Positions 50,809-62,319 of a DNA stretch of 64,000 bases are shown one piece after another. Each line of letters begins with the position of its first letter. The first letter of the stretch is position 1. Below the pieces are notes generated by a model, which saw nothing but the letters and a program-made list of their open reading frames with translations, was not told the origin of the DNA and searched no databases. The translations under genes and the position numbers were made by a program. The stretch comes from Nipponacmea schrenckii (Eukaryota > Mollusca > Gastropoda > Lottiidae), in assembly GCA_030562195.1 (NCBI GenBank), contig CM060199.1:41978722-42042721 (forward strand). The letters run 5' to 3'.

Positions 50809-53800
50809 AAGGCTGGATTTAGCGCCGGTCATCGGTCAATGACTGCAAACTGCAAGTTGTGCCTGTCATTCTGACCGGCAGCCGTACTCATGCCAGTTTA
50901 ATTATTATTAATATTAATATAAGTATGACTATTGTCAGATTCACTGATTGTCATGAAAAAGATAAATTAAACATTTACACTTCGTTGATTTGAAACGCAT
51001 TTCTGAGACACTTGGTTCTATGTATAAGCCTCGATCAACCAAAAGAGGAAACAATAGTTAGTAAGCGTTTGATATATTAGGACTGGAGAACTGTTAAATA
51101 AACAGAATTGGAATTCATTGCGCATGTCAAGACTCATGAAAATAAAGGCCCTCTCACGTTTTATGAAATGACTATATATTCTGATTCCTTCGATATTAAT
51201 GTTTCGCATGAAACAAAATTCATTAATTCACCGTAGTGTTTATAAAGTACAAAGATAGGCCTAAATATGAATTAATACTTCCAAAATCCGGCCTAAATAT
51301 AAATCAATACTTCTGAAATCCAATCGACTCTGTATGTTGACCTTTAATTGCCGCCATTACCAATTCAATCATTCGTCTGCTATCACAATTTTTTTTTAAT
51401 TAAGTTAATTATTAAGATAATATTACATCTCTAAATGCCTAAAGAATCAAAGAAACGAACCGTTAGTGTTTGTTCCTACTGTGAAGAAGTGGATGAATGG
51501 TGAATTGGCCAGCTATTCATCCGGGAGATGGCTAAAATACGCAGAACGAAACGGGGTTATCAAAGAGTTCTCTTGCCGATGCTGTCAAAAATATGCGGAC
51601 AGAATAAAGAATCTTAAGGAGTTTCGCCAAGATTTTGTTCTGGGTTCCAAAAAATTTCGACTTTCCATTTTAAAAGATCATGCAAAATCAAGATGTCATA
51701 CTTGGGCATTTGAGTTATATTGCCGAAATCCAGATGTCGACAATGAATCGTTTGCTAATATAAATAATAATGGCAGGCCACCCGGCGGAAGTGGAAGTGA
51801 ACAAGAAAACAATAATAGAGTGTTAACCACAAATGAACGATTGGGAAAGAATCAAAAGACACTTGATCATTGCTTTTCAATAATGAATGAAAACAACAAA
51901 TGGTGAAGAAAATGGAAACTGCATATTTTGTGGCCAAATGTGAACTTCCTTTCACAACATACGAGGCCATTATTAACCTCGAAATACGACATGGTGTAGA
52001 ACTTGGAAGTGGTTATAAAACTAGAAAACAATGTGCAGACTTTGTAGATATGAATGCAGAATTTCTGACAGAAAAGTTGACTGCTGATTTGAAAAAAGCT
52101 AACTTTATAAGTATTTTAACTGATGGATCTACAGACAATAGTATAAAAGAAAAAGAAGTAGTGTATGTGTTGTATTGCCTGCCTGAAAGAGGTGTTGAGC
52201 GACTTGAACCAAAATTAGCGTTGGTGTACCTAAAAGATGTAAAAAAGCTGATGCTCCAGGAATTCAGGAAGCTATTGAAGAAAGTTTCAATCGAATTGGT
52301 GTTAGTTCTGTGGAATTATACTCAAAGCTTATTGGTTTTGGCTCAGGTGGTGCCACTGTGAACTCTGGGGATAAAAATGGTGTAAAGGCCTTGCTGAAGC
52401 AAAAGACACCTTGGTTGATATATATTTGGTGTTTTGCTCATAGTCTGGAGTTGGCACTACATTCAGCAATGAAAAGTACTTACTTTGAAAATGTTGACGA
52501 GCTACTTTTAAGGATTTATTATCTCTATCCCCCAAAAAAACTTGAAGAGCTGCTGATATTGGTGAATTTTCTCAAAGAAAATTGTAACTTTGAACAAGGG
52601 TCGTACAAACCAAAACGAGCATGTGGGACACGTTGGATATCATATAAACTTGATGCCCTTCGCATCATCTTTGACAAATATGGAGTAATAATGTCACATT
52701 TAGAAACCCTTGCAGAGACATCACCAAAAGATCACAATAAGCTCATGGGATACCTAAGGAAACGGAAAACACCAAAAATGTTATTACACATTGCATTATT
52801 TATTGATATACTCTATCCCCTGTCTGAATTATCAAAAACATTCCAACGGGAGGACATTGATGTTGTAACTACCATTGATACATAGCAGAATATTAAGTTT
52901 AAAATTGATAAACTGTCAACAAAAAAGATACCTGAGTTACAAAGTTTAAGATATTTGGAATCTAAATTGGTTAAATCAAACAAATTAGTTGAATATCAAG
53001 GAATACAATTTGATAGAAAAAAATGTGAAAAGTTTTATGAATCTTTATTTGAAGAAAAAAGGAAGTACTGTTCATTAATTTAGAATCACATTTAGAAACA
53101 CGACTTGAAGATGATGAGTCTGCTGACACATTGAACTGAGTCGGAAAAGTTCTCAATACACAAACATGGATATCTCTAGCAGGAGATCAGGGTGATGATG
53201 AATTTTGTGATAGTGAAATTGTGTGTCTCTTCAAACATTTTTACTTGATATTAGTAGGCCGTGGTGTGGACACAACAGAATTAGAGCTCTTGTATGAGTG
53301 GCACGAATTAGTGAACTTTACCCTAAATCCAGTGAACAATGACTATAGAAAGACATGGAAAGTTTTATTTTCTGGTCCAAAAAGTCAGACTGAGTGGAAG
53401 AATGTTTTATTGTTGATTCAATTATTGTTTTCAATTCCTGTTAGTAATTCTAAATTAGAACGCCTTCTCCAAAATGAAAAGAACAAAAACTGAAAAAAGA
53501 TGTTCACTCTCAGAAAATAGATTGTGGTCTTTATTAAGAATTATGGAAGAGGGCCCACCATTGAAAGACTATGACTGTAACCCAGTAGTGGAGAAGTGGT
53601 ACAAGAAATCTCGCCGACCCATTCGTTCTGTTAAACCTAAATCTAAACCTGTAAATGTGAAAAACAGAAAAAGAAAATACTATGAAATAGAAAGTGATGC
53701 AATAAGCTTAAGTGAAAATCAGATAGACCTACAATTGGAATCTGAATCCGATATAAAGCAAGACTCAAGCCCTGACTCATAAGTTTCTGACTTATCTGAG

Positions 53801-54160
53801 TCAGAACACTTATCTGAAATAAATACTACTAACTCGGAATGGTTTCTGAAAAACATTGATAGTTCTGATGATGAAGAATTTGTGGGGTTGGAGTTGCTGT
53901 AAATTGAGCTCGTAATATTGTTCGAATTAAAGAATAAAATAGACTTAAATAAATATTTTTCCGAAGCACATTTAAATGATAAGGAAACAACTTAAACATA
54001 CACAAATTCTCTATAAAACATGAAGAATTATTACCCCCATTGAAAGCAACTAATTTTATTGATATAAATTTTGACAGGCACACGAAACAGTTTGACAGGC
54101 GACTGCCAGTACTTGCCTGTCATTTTGACAGGCGACTTGCTCGACACTAAATCAAGCCTT
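50809..54160 (+). mobile_element. hAT transposon, 3352 bp, inserted in a BEL/Pao LTR
   Basis: The left end is AAGGCTGGATTTAG and the right end, reverse-complemented, is AAGGCTTGATTTAG. The 8-bp target duplication GGGCATAC flanks it (50801-50808 and 54161-54168). The other LTR shows the empty site at 57219-57226. GCCTGTCATT-type motifs recur in both subterminal regions (about 50860, 54115). A near full-length transposase gene fills the interior. Confidence 0.95.
51424..53905 (+). pseudogene. hAT transposase (ZNF862/DUF4371-like), broken
   Basis: Pieces in order: an N-terminal zinc finger (CRCCQKY and HAKSRCH) at 51466-51906; FISILTDGSTDN with the first catalytic Asp (about 52107) at 51900-52361; GFGSGGATVNSGDKNG and WCFAHSLELAL at 52310-52885; the CGTRW block (about 52621); and the C-terminal dimerisation region (LLFSIPVSNSKLERL, about 53425) running to 53782. 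An acidic Ser-rich tail continues to about 53905. Frameshifts occur near 51465, 51905, 52235 and 53465, with TAG at 52883. The second catalytic position reads Gly (SGGAT) where the family usually has Asp. It cannot be active. Confidence 0.85.
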
Positions 54161-54302
54161 GGGCATACTTGTAGCCGCAACATAGTTTAAACACGTGATA
54201 CTGGTGCCAGTTAAGACACGTGTTGATTGGTGAAATTACAAACAAATCAAGATCGTTCTAAGTACAAGATTTGGTGGAGAGTATACACTTCCTGCACCTG
54301 AA

Positions 54303-54790
54303 ATGTCAGAAAGAAGATCAAGAAAAAGTGGAAAAGCAGCTGATACGCAGCATGCTGATGATTCTAAGAACACCAATGATCCTATTGATATTACTGGACA
54401 CCTCGAAACTGAACAGGGCACTGAAATGGATAATGAACAAGGAGCACAAGGAGTAGAAGGAGCACAAGCCAACTGATGGAAAGGCTTCTCTTTCAGCAAC
54501 AAGAAAATTCTTTAGCCTTAAAGCTTCCTAATGCAGATATTCAAGTATTTGATGGTGATCCATAAGAATATTAAAACTTCATCAGATCATTTGAGCAGCA
54601 AATTGAAAGATTAACAACAAGTAACAGTGCTAGATTATATTATCTGGTTCAGTACACCAAAGGTGATGTTAAAGAATTGATGAAAAGTTGCTTACCCATG
54701 AATCCAGATGAAGGCTACTCAGAAGCAAGAAGGCTGCTTAAAAAGCTCAAAATACATTGAGATAGAAGCACAATTGAACAAAGTTATCAG
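54303..54790 (+). pseudogene. BEL/Pao gag (DUF1759-like)
   Basis: ATG 54303 opens an N-terminal, acidic, Gln/Glu-rich stretch that stops at 54475. In a shifted frame the DUF1759-type domain follows: [45 protein letters not shown] and [13 protein letters not shown], ending about 54760. Two stops interrupt it (near 54565 and 54575). This gag binds RNA and builds the particle in BEL/Pao elements. The rest of gag and all of pol are absent. Confidence 0.78.
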
Positions 54791-57161
54791 CCATCCATAA
54801 CACTGTAATCAAAATGGCGGATTCGCAAACAAAACAAACATGCCCCGAAATGCAGAAACAACACAAGCGCAAGTTATTAAATTGACCTATTTATCTGAAA
54901 ATGTGTGTTATTGCTCATTTGGTATCAGAAGATTCTGATGCTGATGGCTGTTGATTTTTTAAATTGAAAATAAACATTAAAAATCAATGTTATTTCGTGC
55001 ACACTCGGTTCAAACTCGTGTCACCCTTCGGGTCGGTTTCACATGTACAAATACGCAATGGCAAGAAAAGAAAATTTCGATTGATTATTGTTTTCGAAAA
55101 TATGATGTATAATACCAAGAAAAAGAAATAAAATTCAACAGTAAAGATGAAACAATTAAAAACCAGTTGACTAAAAATAAATAAATCGCGAACCATATTT
55201 CCAGCGTATGTGCATCCCTGAAGTGATAGGGCTCTTGCTGAGCTAAAATTTGTGACATTACAAAAAATACAAGTAATCTAGCAATTGTCAATGTGTACAT
55301 TGAAGTTAAGAGCAAAATTTGTATTGTTAGTCATTCAAAAAAATATTTGTCAATTTGATAATCTATTTATACCAAAAACTGATGATGTCCGAAAATAGCA
55401 CCCTATTACCTGACAAAAACATCACGTGACCGCTAGGTCCGGTTGCTAGCCAAAAATAAGTGACAAAATAGTTTAAAAAAAACCAATTTTTGTTTTCATA
55501 CCATCTATCTGAATGCTTTGCCTTAACGTTTCAGGAAGGAAATCTTTAATTATGTTGAACTTTCGAGTGCCAAACAAATATTTTATTATTGTATGGATGG
55601 ACAGTTGTGTATTGGTTTAGTCCAAGACAACCTGAAAAAAATTAAGGCCTTGGCCTTTCTGCCCATACTAATATATAAATCCACGACTCAAAAGTAAAAC
55701 CATTTTGCACCTCCTTCTATAAAACTCAAAGGCTTCCTTTTTACTACTAGGCTAGCCATACATAGCTCCAAAATAGACTCGGAGTCGAGAGTGGGCCTAG
55801 TAAGAAATTCCATTTCACGCAGGGGACGGAAGAAGAAAATAACTCACAACATGTTTAATGATAATGATATTAAAAGGCTATACAGTTGTAGTGATGTTTA
55901 ATAGAAATGAGTCTACTTATAATTTAAGGAGACGCAAATGCAGGTATACAGGCTTAGACTCTGAAACTATGGTCTGATTATGTCGGACAAACATGACAAA
56001 GGTGCTTAGAATATAAAAATGCTGAGAACGCATTTTCTCGCTCTTTACATGCTATATTCTGGCAAGAACAGACATTTTATTTACTCTTGAACACCGAGAG
56101 AATAAGCGCCACTACGGTAAGAAAATTCATACATACTTTCACAGAATGATGTTGAGCTAGTAATCTGGGTAACAAAGAATGACACTACTGTTGTTGTCAA
56201 ACTTCAAAGGCAATAATTTATCATTTTGGGCTTGTTCAAATGTAGAGAATTACATTTTGATTTGTAGCCGAAGGTAGAACGAAGGTGTGTCAAGATTGGG
56301 AGTAGATGCCTTATGGCCGATGAAGTGGAGAAAGTGTAAAGTGGATATAAGGGGGTACCTTTTGTGCAATGTGGTACGCCTACTGTGTACGTTGAGGTTT
56401 AGGAGGAAGTGACAACAAGGGAAGTAACTCTGTATTTTTGAACCGGATGTTGGCTCTCTTCTTAGTGTAATAAACAAAATCTAAAACAAAATCTAAATCG
56501 TATTATCTCTGCACAGTATTATTGCTGTTTTTCGAGCATTTTTCGTGTGCCAGTTTGTATTCTGTTAACTGTTTTGATCCCAGTCATAGCCTACATAGGC
56601 CTTCTTCTCCTTCCCAGCTGAGTTACATTTTTAGAAGTTCCTATTTACTCCATTATTCTCATTGGAATCTGTTCAAAAACGTAAAGATCCCTCGGGGTTT
56701 GAAGACTAGGACAATCAGTTGATTTTTAAGATTTTGAAATCCAAAGATAGCATTCATCCGAGAGGTATAGACCACCATACGCCTTGAGTAAAAAGTAGTC
56801 CCTAAAAAAAATCGCCGACTTACTCAGAAATTGAGTGTATTTTTGGATGCTTTTCCTGATAAAATGGATTTATTTTTGCAGATTCTAAGATTGGGCTATT
56901 GCGGTTTGGTTATGTAAGGTTTGATTCATCGTTAAAACAATACTGAACTAAAATAGGCTTTCTTGCTTTATGGGAGTTAGTGAAAACCTCAAATTTGGAC
57001 ATATATTTGCTAAGTTCATTTTACTAAACTTTTTTTTCAAATTTTTATTATCATTTATAGTGATTATTGGACTTGTAGCACAAATGGATACTTGTTATAG
57101 CTTGTTCACATAAACAGGGAACTTTTTAGAATGTGCCAAATTGTAAGGTTTACCTTGCCCT
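54791..57161. other. Interval between BEL/Pao gag and the second LTR
   Basis: No pol sequence is recognisable in any frame and no strong repeats are seen. If the two LTR pieces belong to one element, most of its interior has been deleted or replaced by unrelated AT-rich sequence. Confidence 0.4.
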
Positions 57162-57240
57162 TAAGTACTGAGTACCAAAATAAATTCGTCAATTATCAAA
57201 GATCAAGGAGTTGTCACTGGGCATACTTGTAGCCGCAACA
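57162..57240 (+). repeat. BEL/Pao LTR 3' part, second copy with empty hAT site
   Basis: It matches the split LTR at 50736-54182 with a few differences and contains a single GGGCATAC at 57219-57226. Confidence 0.75.
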
Positions 57241-57670
57241 TGGTGTGTTTAGATCAAGGTGTGCTGGATCTTACCTACAGCCATTACAAGCAGCACTATA
57301 GACAGCTGAACAAATCTCAAATGCGTAAGTGAACATATTATTTGAGAAGTAAAACCATCTTTTGCAACAAATAAATTTTTAACATGAAGTTGAGTATCTC
57401 ATAGCATAATACTTTATCACATGAGTATGTTTTCCTAAACAAATAATGTCAAATAATGTAGCATTTAAGTATGCATTCTAAATAAATATTAAATGAACTT
57501 TTATTATAATTATATTTCAGGCAGCACAGACTGAGATACTAGTATACGGCATAATACCTTGATTTGTATAGTGGATATGGATTTCCTTAGCAAGAAGAGC
57601 GGGGAACCACTGACTGAGTTTGATAACAATTTCCATCACCATATAATGGAGATGGCTGAATAAACTGTAA
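57241..57670 (+). other. Candidate intron with flanking exon-like sequence
   Basis: A consensus donor GTAAGT begins at 57325 and a TATATTTCAG acceptor ends at 57520, giving a 196-bp AT-rich intron. The downstream part has a short frame from ATG 57577 to a TAA at 57661-57663 (MDFLSKKSGEPLTEFDN). No homologue is recognised. It may be a small or non-coding transcript. Confidence 0.3.
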
Positions 57671-57837
57671 CATTATATTAGTTATCTCTTTTTATTTCTT
57701 ATGGTTCAGAATAAGGTAAACTGAATGATAATGACAGAGTCCTGGGCCCTCAAGACCTCGGGGGAAATCATAGATACAATGACAAAACAAATTCATAAAA
57801 AAAATCCAATTATTTCTTGATATTTTAGTTTTCACTT

Positions 57838-57998
57838 TAGGGATCAAAACCCTAACACAAAGTCTCTGACAGTCTCTGCTTTATTTGGATGTTCATATTT
57901 AAATGCAAGTGGTGGTAGAACATTGACTGTTTCAGGCTCGTCTGTTATTGTCCCATCCAACAAGCCTGGCAGATCTCCCAATAATTGTTTGATAAACA
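57838..57998 (-). other. Exon-like open stretch on the - strand
   Basis: The - strand stays open from the edge of the Harbinger-like end, with VFIKQLLGDLPGLLDGTI and VLPPLAFKYEHPNKAETV, then stops near 57840. The composition looks protein-like. No family is recognised. Confidence 0.3.
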
Positions 57999-58002
57999 CT
58001 GA

Positions 58003-58540
58003 GGGCCATATTCTCGAAGGCTGTCTAAATTAGTCTAGGATTAGACTTAATCATGGATTAGTCAGTCTGTGATTAAGGGTTCATTTTAAACCATATTCTG
58101 GAAACACGGATTGGCTAATACCTGATTAAAAAAAATGATAAATCACAGATTAAATATGATATTAATCTCCCTACTCAGAAGTACGAAAAAGTCAAATCAG
58201 TGATTACATAATCCTAGATTTTATAATTTTCTTAACAATGGGCCTCTCTCTAGAGAAAAAAAGGCAATAAAACACTTTGGTTTAGAGATTATTTATAAGA
58301 AAAAAAATGGCGGCTACTAGTATGTCAATGGAAGCATGCTCAGAACGAAATATTAAAGGTAAAAAAGGAATAAAATCTACAAAAAGGGAATCTAATTGGA
58401 CTGTAGATGAAAAAAATCTGCTACTTTCGTTAATCCAAACTAAGATTAAAGATGTTGAGGATAAAAAGACAGATTTCCCTCCAAGAGATTTTGAAAAAAA
58501 ATCACTAATTTTGGCCGAATATTATCCTCTGTCATAAAAA
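58003..58540 (+). mobile_element. Harbinger-like element 5' end with Myb/SANT-type gene
   Basis: It starts GGGCCATATTCTCGAAGG, the usual style of PIF/Harbinger inverted repeats, followed by repeated GGATTAGTC-type subterminal motifs. A gene then encodes the second protein of such elements. The DDE nuclease gene and the other end are missing. Confidence 0.5.
58307..58537 (+). CDS. Myb/SANT-like protein of a Harbinger-type element, short
   Basis: The 76-codon frame starts at ATG 58307 with a short basic arm, then the first helices of a Myb/SANT-type domain (KRESNWTVDEKNLLLSLIQT and EDKKTDFPPRD). Harbinger elements encode such a DNA-binding protein beside the nuclease. The usual domain continues for another 30-40 residues with a Trp-containing third helix. 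Here the frame stops at 58535-58537, so it is truncated. Confidence 0.5.
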   Translation: MAATSMSMEACSERNIKGKKGIKSTKRESNWTVDEKNLLLSLIQTKIKDVEDKKTDFPPRDFEKKSLILAEYYPLS

Positions 58541-58795
58541 ATTTGATGTCATAATGTGTGATCATGTTTATATTTTCATCAAAGCAAAGACATTCTAAGA
58601 CTACCAAGACTATTTTGAGGCTGATAGTCTAATTCTTATAAAAATTATGGAAAAATTTCAAAAAAACTTTTAACTTGCTCCGACAAAAGTTTATTTCTTA
58701 AAAGGAAAGGTTCATATTTTCCAAGGCGATTTACATTGATTAAGTTTATAATTAGCTTTAAAACCCAACCATTGCAAAAAATATGTGATATATAA
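58541..58795. other. Unassigned AT-rich interval
   Basis: I see no gene or repeat I can name. Confidence 0.35.
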
Positions 58796-59162
58796 TATAT
58801 TATAATGTGGTCGTATATTGTCGTCACCCCTGTCCGTCGGTCCGTCCGTCCACAATATTGCTTGTGAATGCAATAGAGACTACAGATTTTGTCGGATTTG
58901 AATGAAACTTGCTGTGATCATTTATATTGATAAGATCACGGACAAGTTCGATATTGGCAATTTTTTTAGTTATTGCCCTTGACTTAGTCAAAATTGTCTT
59001 GTAAACGCTATAGAGACTACAGTTTTCATCGGATTTGAATGAAATTTGGTGTGATCATTGAAGTTGATGAGATCTTGCCTGTATTAAAACAGAAGATATA
59101 TTTTAAAGTGATCATTTATATTGATGAGATCTTGGACAAGGTTGATATTGACGATTTTTTGG
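58796..59162. repeat. GTCCGTCGGTCC repeat family, second locus
   Basis: It contains ATTATAATGTGGTCGTATAT, GTCCGTCGGTCCGTCCGTCC and two to three units with GAATGAAATTTGGTGTGATC, as at 33231-33960, then enters the third gap. Confidence 0.85.
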
Positions 59163-59662
59163 NNNNNNNNNNNNNNNNNNNNNNNNNNNNNNNNNNNNNN
59201 NNNNNNNNNNNNNNNNNNNNNNNNNNNNNNNNNNNNNNNNNNNNNNNNNNNNNNNNNNNNNNNNNNNNNNNNNNNNNNNNNNNNNNNNNNNNNNNNNNNN
59301 NNNNNNNNNNNNNNNNNNNNNNNNNNNNNNNNNNNNNNNNNNNNNNNNNNNNNNNNNNNNNNNNNNNNNNNNNNNNNNNNNNNNNNNNNNNNNNNNNNNN
59401 NNNNNNNNNNNNNNNNNNNNNNNNNNNNNNNNNNNNNNNNNNNNNNNNNNNNNNNNNNNNNNNNNNNNNNNNNNNNNNNNNNNNNNNNNNNNNNNNNNNN
59501 NNNNNNNNNNNNNNNNNNNNNNNNNNNNNNNNNNNNNNNNNNNNNNNNNNNNNNNNNNNNNNNNNNNNNNNNNNNNNNNNNNNNNNNNNNNNNNNNNNNN
59601 NNNNNNNNNNNNNNNNNNNNNNNNNNNNNNNNNNNNNNNNNNNNNNNNNNNNNNNNNNNNNN
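59163..59662. other. Assembly gap (500 N)
   Basis: Exactly 500 N between two different tandem repeats. Confidence 1.
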
Positions 59663-60230
59663 GATGAAAATAACCCCATTTTTAAAGGGCGGCTGACCAC
59701 CCCTTACCCCCGGAAATTTTTGTCAGTTTTTGCATATTTACTTTACACTAAGTGTCTACAAGTCTCACTGTAAATTTGAGTCATATATCTTTTAGTTGAA
59801 TTTTTTTCATACAAGGGGATGAAAATAACCCCATTTTTAAAGGGCGGCTGACCACCCCTTACCCCCGGAAATTTTTGTCAGTTTTTGAATATTTTATATC
59901 TCCAAGTTGTCTACTACCTTGATAACAAATTTGGTCCATATATGTTGTGGGATGTAATCTTCCCCTTTTGGGGCTTTTTTTTTAGGGGCTGACCTAGGGT
60001 TACCCCTGAGTTATTTTGTCAGCTATGCTTTTTTTTCAATAAATATATCATAAATATCATGTGGACAAATTTTTACCTGTGTGCAGCATGGGGTGAAAAG
60101 TGATCTTTTTTGGTCAATTTCAGGGGTGGGTGGGGACCACACCCACCAATAATTATGCAGCTGACAATGATTTTTGTGATAAGTGACCCATCGGCAATAT
60201 GTCTGAAGTGTCAAACCTTCTATGCTCTAT
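59663..60230. repeat. Tandem repeat of about 155 bp, leaving the third gap
   Basis: GATGAAAATAACCCCATTTT and the following GGCGGCTGACCACCCC occur at 59663 and 59818. A third, more diverged unit follows (GGGGCTGACCTAGGGTTACC, about 59992). No coding. Confidence 0.85.
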
Positions 60231-60274
60231 GGGGTGGAATGACACGTAGTGAGCTCCCAGACTAATAAAGATAA

Positions 60275-61325
60275 AGGTATAATTACACGTTCACCTTTAA
60301 ATATAAGATCTTTGTGAACACCAAGTTCTTCTCGAAGGTAAAAAATAAGGTTGTATAGACAAGGGCAAATTAGTTTTCTGTGGTGGAAAACCTTTAAGTA
60401 TAGTAGACTTCAAAGTTTTCATATCATTATCAGAATTTGTAGCATCAAGAATCTTGTTAAAGGTTACATCACATACACATAAATATTGCATAACATTTAC
60501 AGATTCATATTCAAAATAAGACCTATCACCTAAATAATGAACAGTTTCACTATTATCAATATCATGTATTGTACTAGGCAAAAATGCACACGACTAAGAG
60601 TATCTGCTATTTACATTTGTGATCCTTTTTTGTATTTGATATCATATTCAAATCTTTGAAGGCCTAATAACATACGTTGTAAACGTTTAATAGAAGATTG
60701 AAGACTTTTCTTATAAATTGATTCAAGAGGACTTCTACTAACACTTTTCTGCCATAGAGATAAGTTTCTAAACGTTCAGTTCCAAATACAACTGCAAGCA
60801 GTTCTTTCTCTTTTTGCGCATAGTTAACTTCAGTAGGTGTTAAAGAGCGAGACGCATATGCCATTGGTTGACCATCTTGCAATAAGCAAGCACCAAGTCC
60901 ATATTCAGATGCATCACATTGTAGAACTGTAGCTTTATCAGTATCAAAATATTGAAGAACTGGAGCAGTAGAGAGAAGTTTCTTTATTTTGTCAAGAGCT
61001 TCACCATGTACTTGGGAGTCCCAGTAGAAATATGATGAGTTTTTAAGCAAATCACGTAGAGGAGCAGTGAGTTCAGATATACATGGAGCAAATTTCTGCA
61101 CATAGTTGACAATACCGTTGTACAGCTGCTTTATCTTCAGGAGTTGGCATTTCAACTATTGCTTTTATTTTCTCTGGATCAACTTTCAAACCAGTAGAAG
61201 ATATAAGATGTCCCATATAAGAAACTTCTGTTACTCGAAATTTAAGTTTATCAGGATTTAGTTTGATTAGTCATTCTCTGCAACGATTAATCAAAGACGT
61301 TAATTTCTTGTCCTGATCAAGGATC
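60275..61325 (-). pseudogene. Ty3-type pol fragment (RT thumb, RNase H, start of linker)
   Basis: On the - strand the piece begins in the RT thumb (LKFRVTEVSYMGHLISSTGL) and continues NYVQKFAPCISELTAPLRDL. It then has an RNase H with VLQCDASEYGLGACLLQDGQ, MAYASRSLTP and EKELLAVVFG. A small deletion near 60745 removes the SDHK-type box. Tether-type sequence follows to about 60297. Stops and a frameshift near 61110 break it. It is a different Ty3 lineage from the 24-37 kb element, judged by the RNase H type. No LTR is visible. Confidence 0.85.
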
Positions 61326-61353
61326 GCAGCAGAAATGAAATGAAATGTATTAA

Positions 61354-61838
61354 AGGGGCCCAGGCTTGATTTGTTTCGGACAATCATCCGACAGCCTCAA
61401 ACACATGAAATCTTTTGCTTAGCTAATCAGAAATAGTCTACAGAGGTTACCTCTGAAATTTGAGCCTTCAAATCCATGTGTATCCATAATTATCTGTGTT
61501 TGAAAAATCATAATGTCTTAAGAAAATACGACCGTCCCGTCATATTGGAAAATGGTTCGTCTTGATAATCAAAGAGTTATCCTTCCTGCGTGCAATAGTA
61601 GTCATCTATATAAACAGACTACAACGCATTTTTCAATTGTAGACTTTGTCGACACACAATTTTCCGACTGACTAGAGACCAGCTGCGTACAGCGCGGAAA
61701 AAAAATGAAAAGTGAAATTTTTTGTTTGAGGCATATTTCAAGGTATTTTGCGATTTTCTCAGAGCTTGAATATTTCTGAGGACTATTTAAATGTAACAAA
61801 GGCCCAAAACGACCCCTAAAAATCAAGCCTGGGCCCCT
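61354..61838. mobile_element. MITE-1, 485 bp, TTAA-flanked
   Basis: The ends are perfect inverted repeats (AGGGGCCCAGGCTTGATTT). TTAA flanks both sides (61350-61353 and 61839-61842). There is no coding. TTAA specificity is known for piggyBac and Kolobok superfamilies. Confidence 0.9.
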
Positions 61839-61842
61839 TTAA

Positions 61843-62308
61843 AGGGATAATAGGCGTTAGAACGAACATAAAATTTTAAGTTCACTCAAATTTGGAAAAT
61901 AGCAGTATATATCCACCAGTGGACTTACCTATACATCAAAATCCCTCTAAAATCCGATAAATCCCCAAAATAAAGTAGTTAATCATAAAACGCTTGAGCC
62001 ATCCATCAAGCGATTTTCAAATCGTGTAAATATAAAGGGAAGTAACTCTAACATGTGAGTTTTCACGCGTCCTTGACCCCTACTGTTGAATTCCACAATG
62101 ATGTTTTAGCGTTGATTTACCAGACGCTTTTATTCTCAAACTGAATGGATTCGTCGCTGGCTCACTTTTTTTTAAAATTCCGAATATATTTCTATTGTGG
62201 CTTTTTAAAATTTGGTAAAGTGTGGGATGCATACTTATTTAACTAACAGTCAATATGAAATACAAATATAAGCCGTAGGACGAGTGTATTCTAACGCCTA
62301 TTATCCCT
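61843..62308. mobile_element. MITE-2, 466 bp, sharing a TTAA with MITE-1
   Basis: The ends are perfect inverted repeats (AGGGATAATAGGCGTTAGAA). It is flanked by TTAA 61839-61842, shared with MITE-1, and TTAA 62309-62312. The first bases AGGG match MITE-1, suggesting the same transposase superfamily. There is no coding. Confidence 0.9.
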
Positions 62309-62319
62309 TTAAAGTGCAT

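Larger units (their letters stand above)
50736..54182 (+). repeat. BEL/Pao LTR 3' part, split by a hAT transposon
   Basis: 50736-50808 plus 54169-54182 together match 57162-57240 (TAAGTACTGAGTACCAAAAT through TAGCCGCAACA). BEL/Pao gag follows at 54303, so this is the 5' LTR. It ends in CA. Confidence 0.7.

Noticed and set aside
54236..54502. 88-codon - strand frame rich in Pro, Cys and Ser
   Set aside because: It is antisense to the BEL/Pao gag N-terminus, which has the better support.
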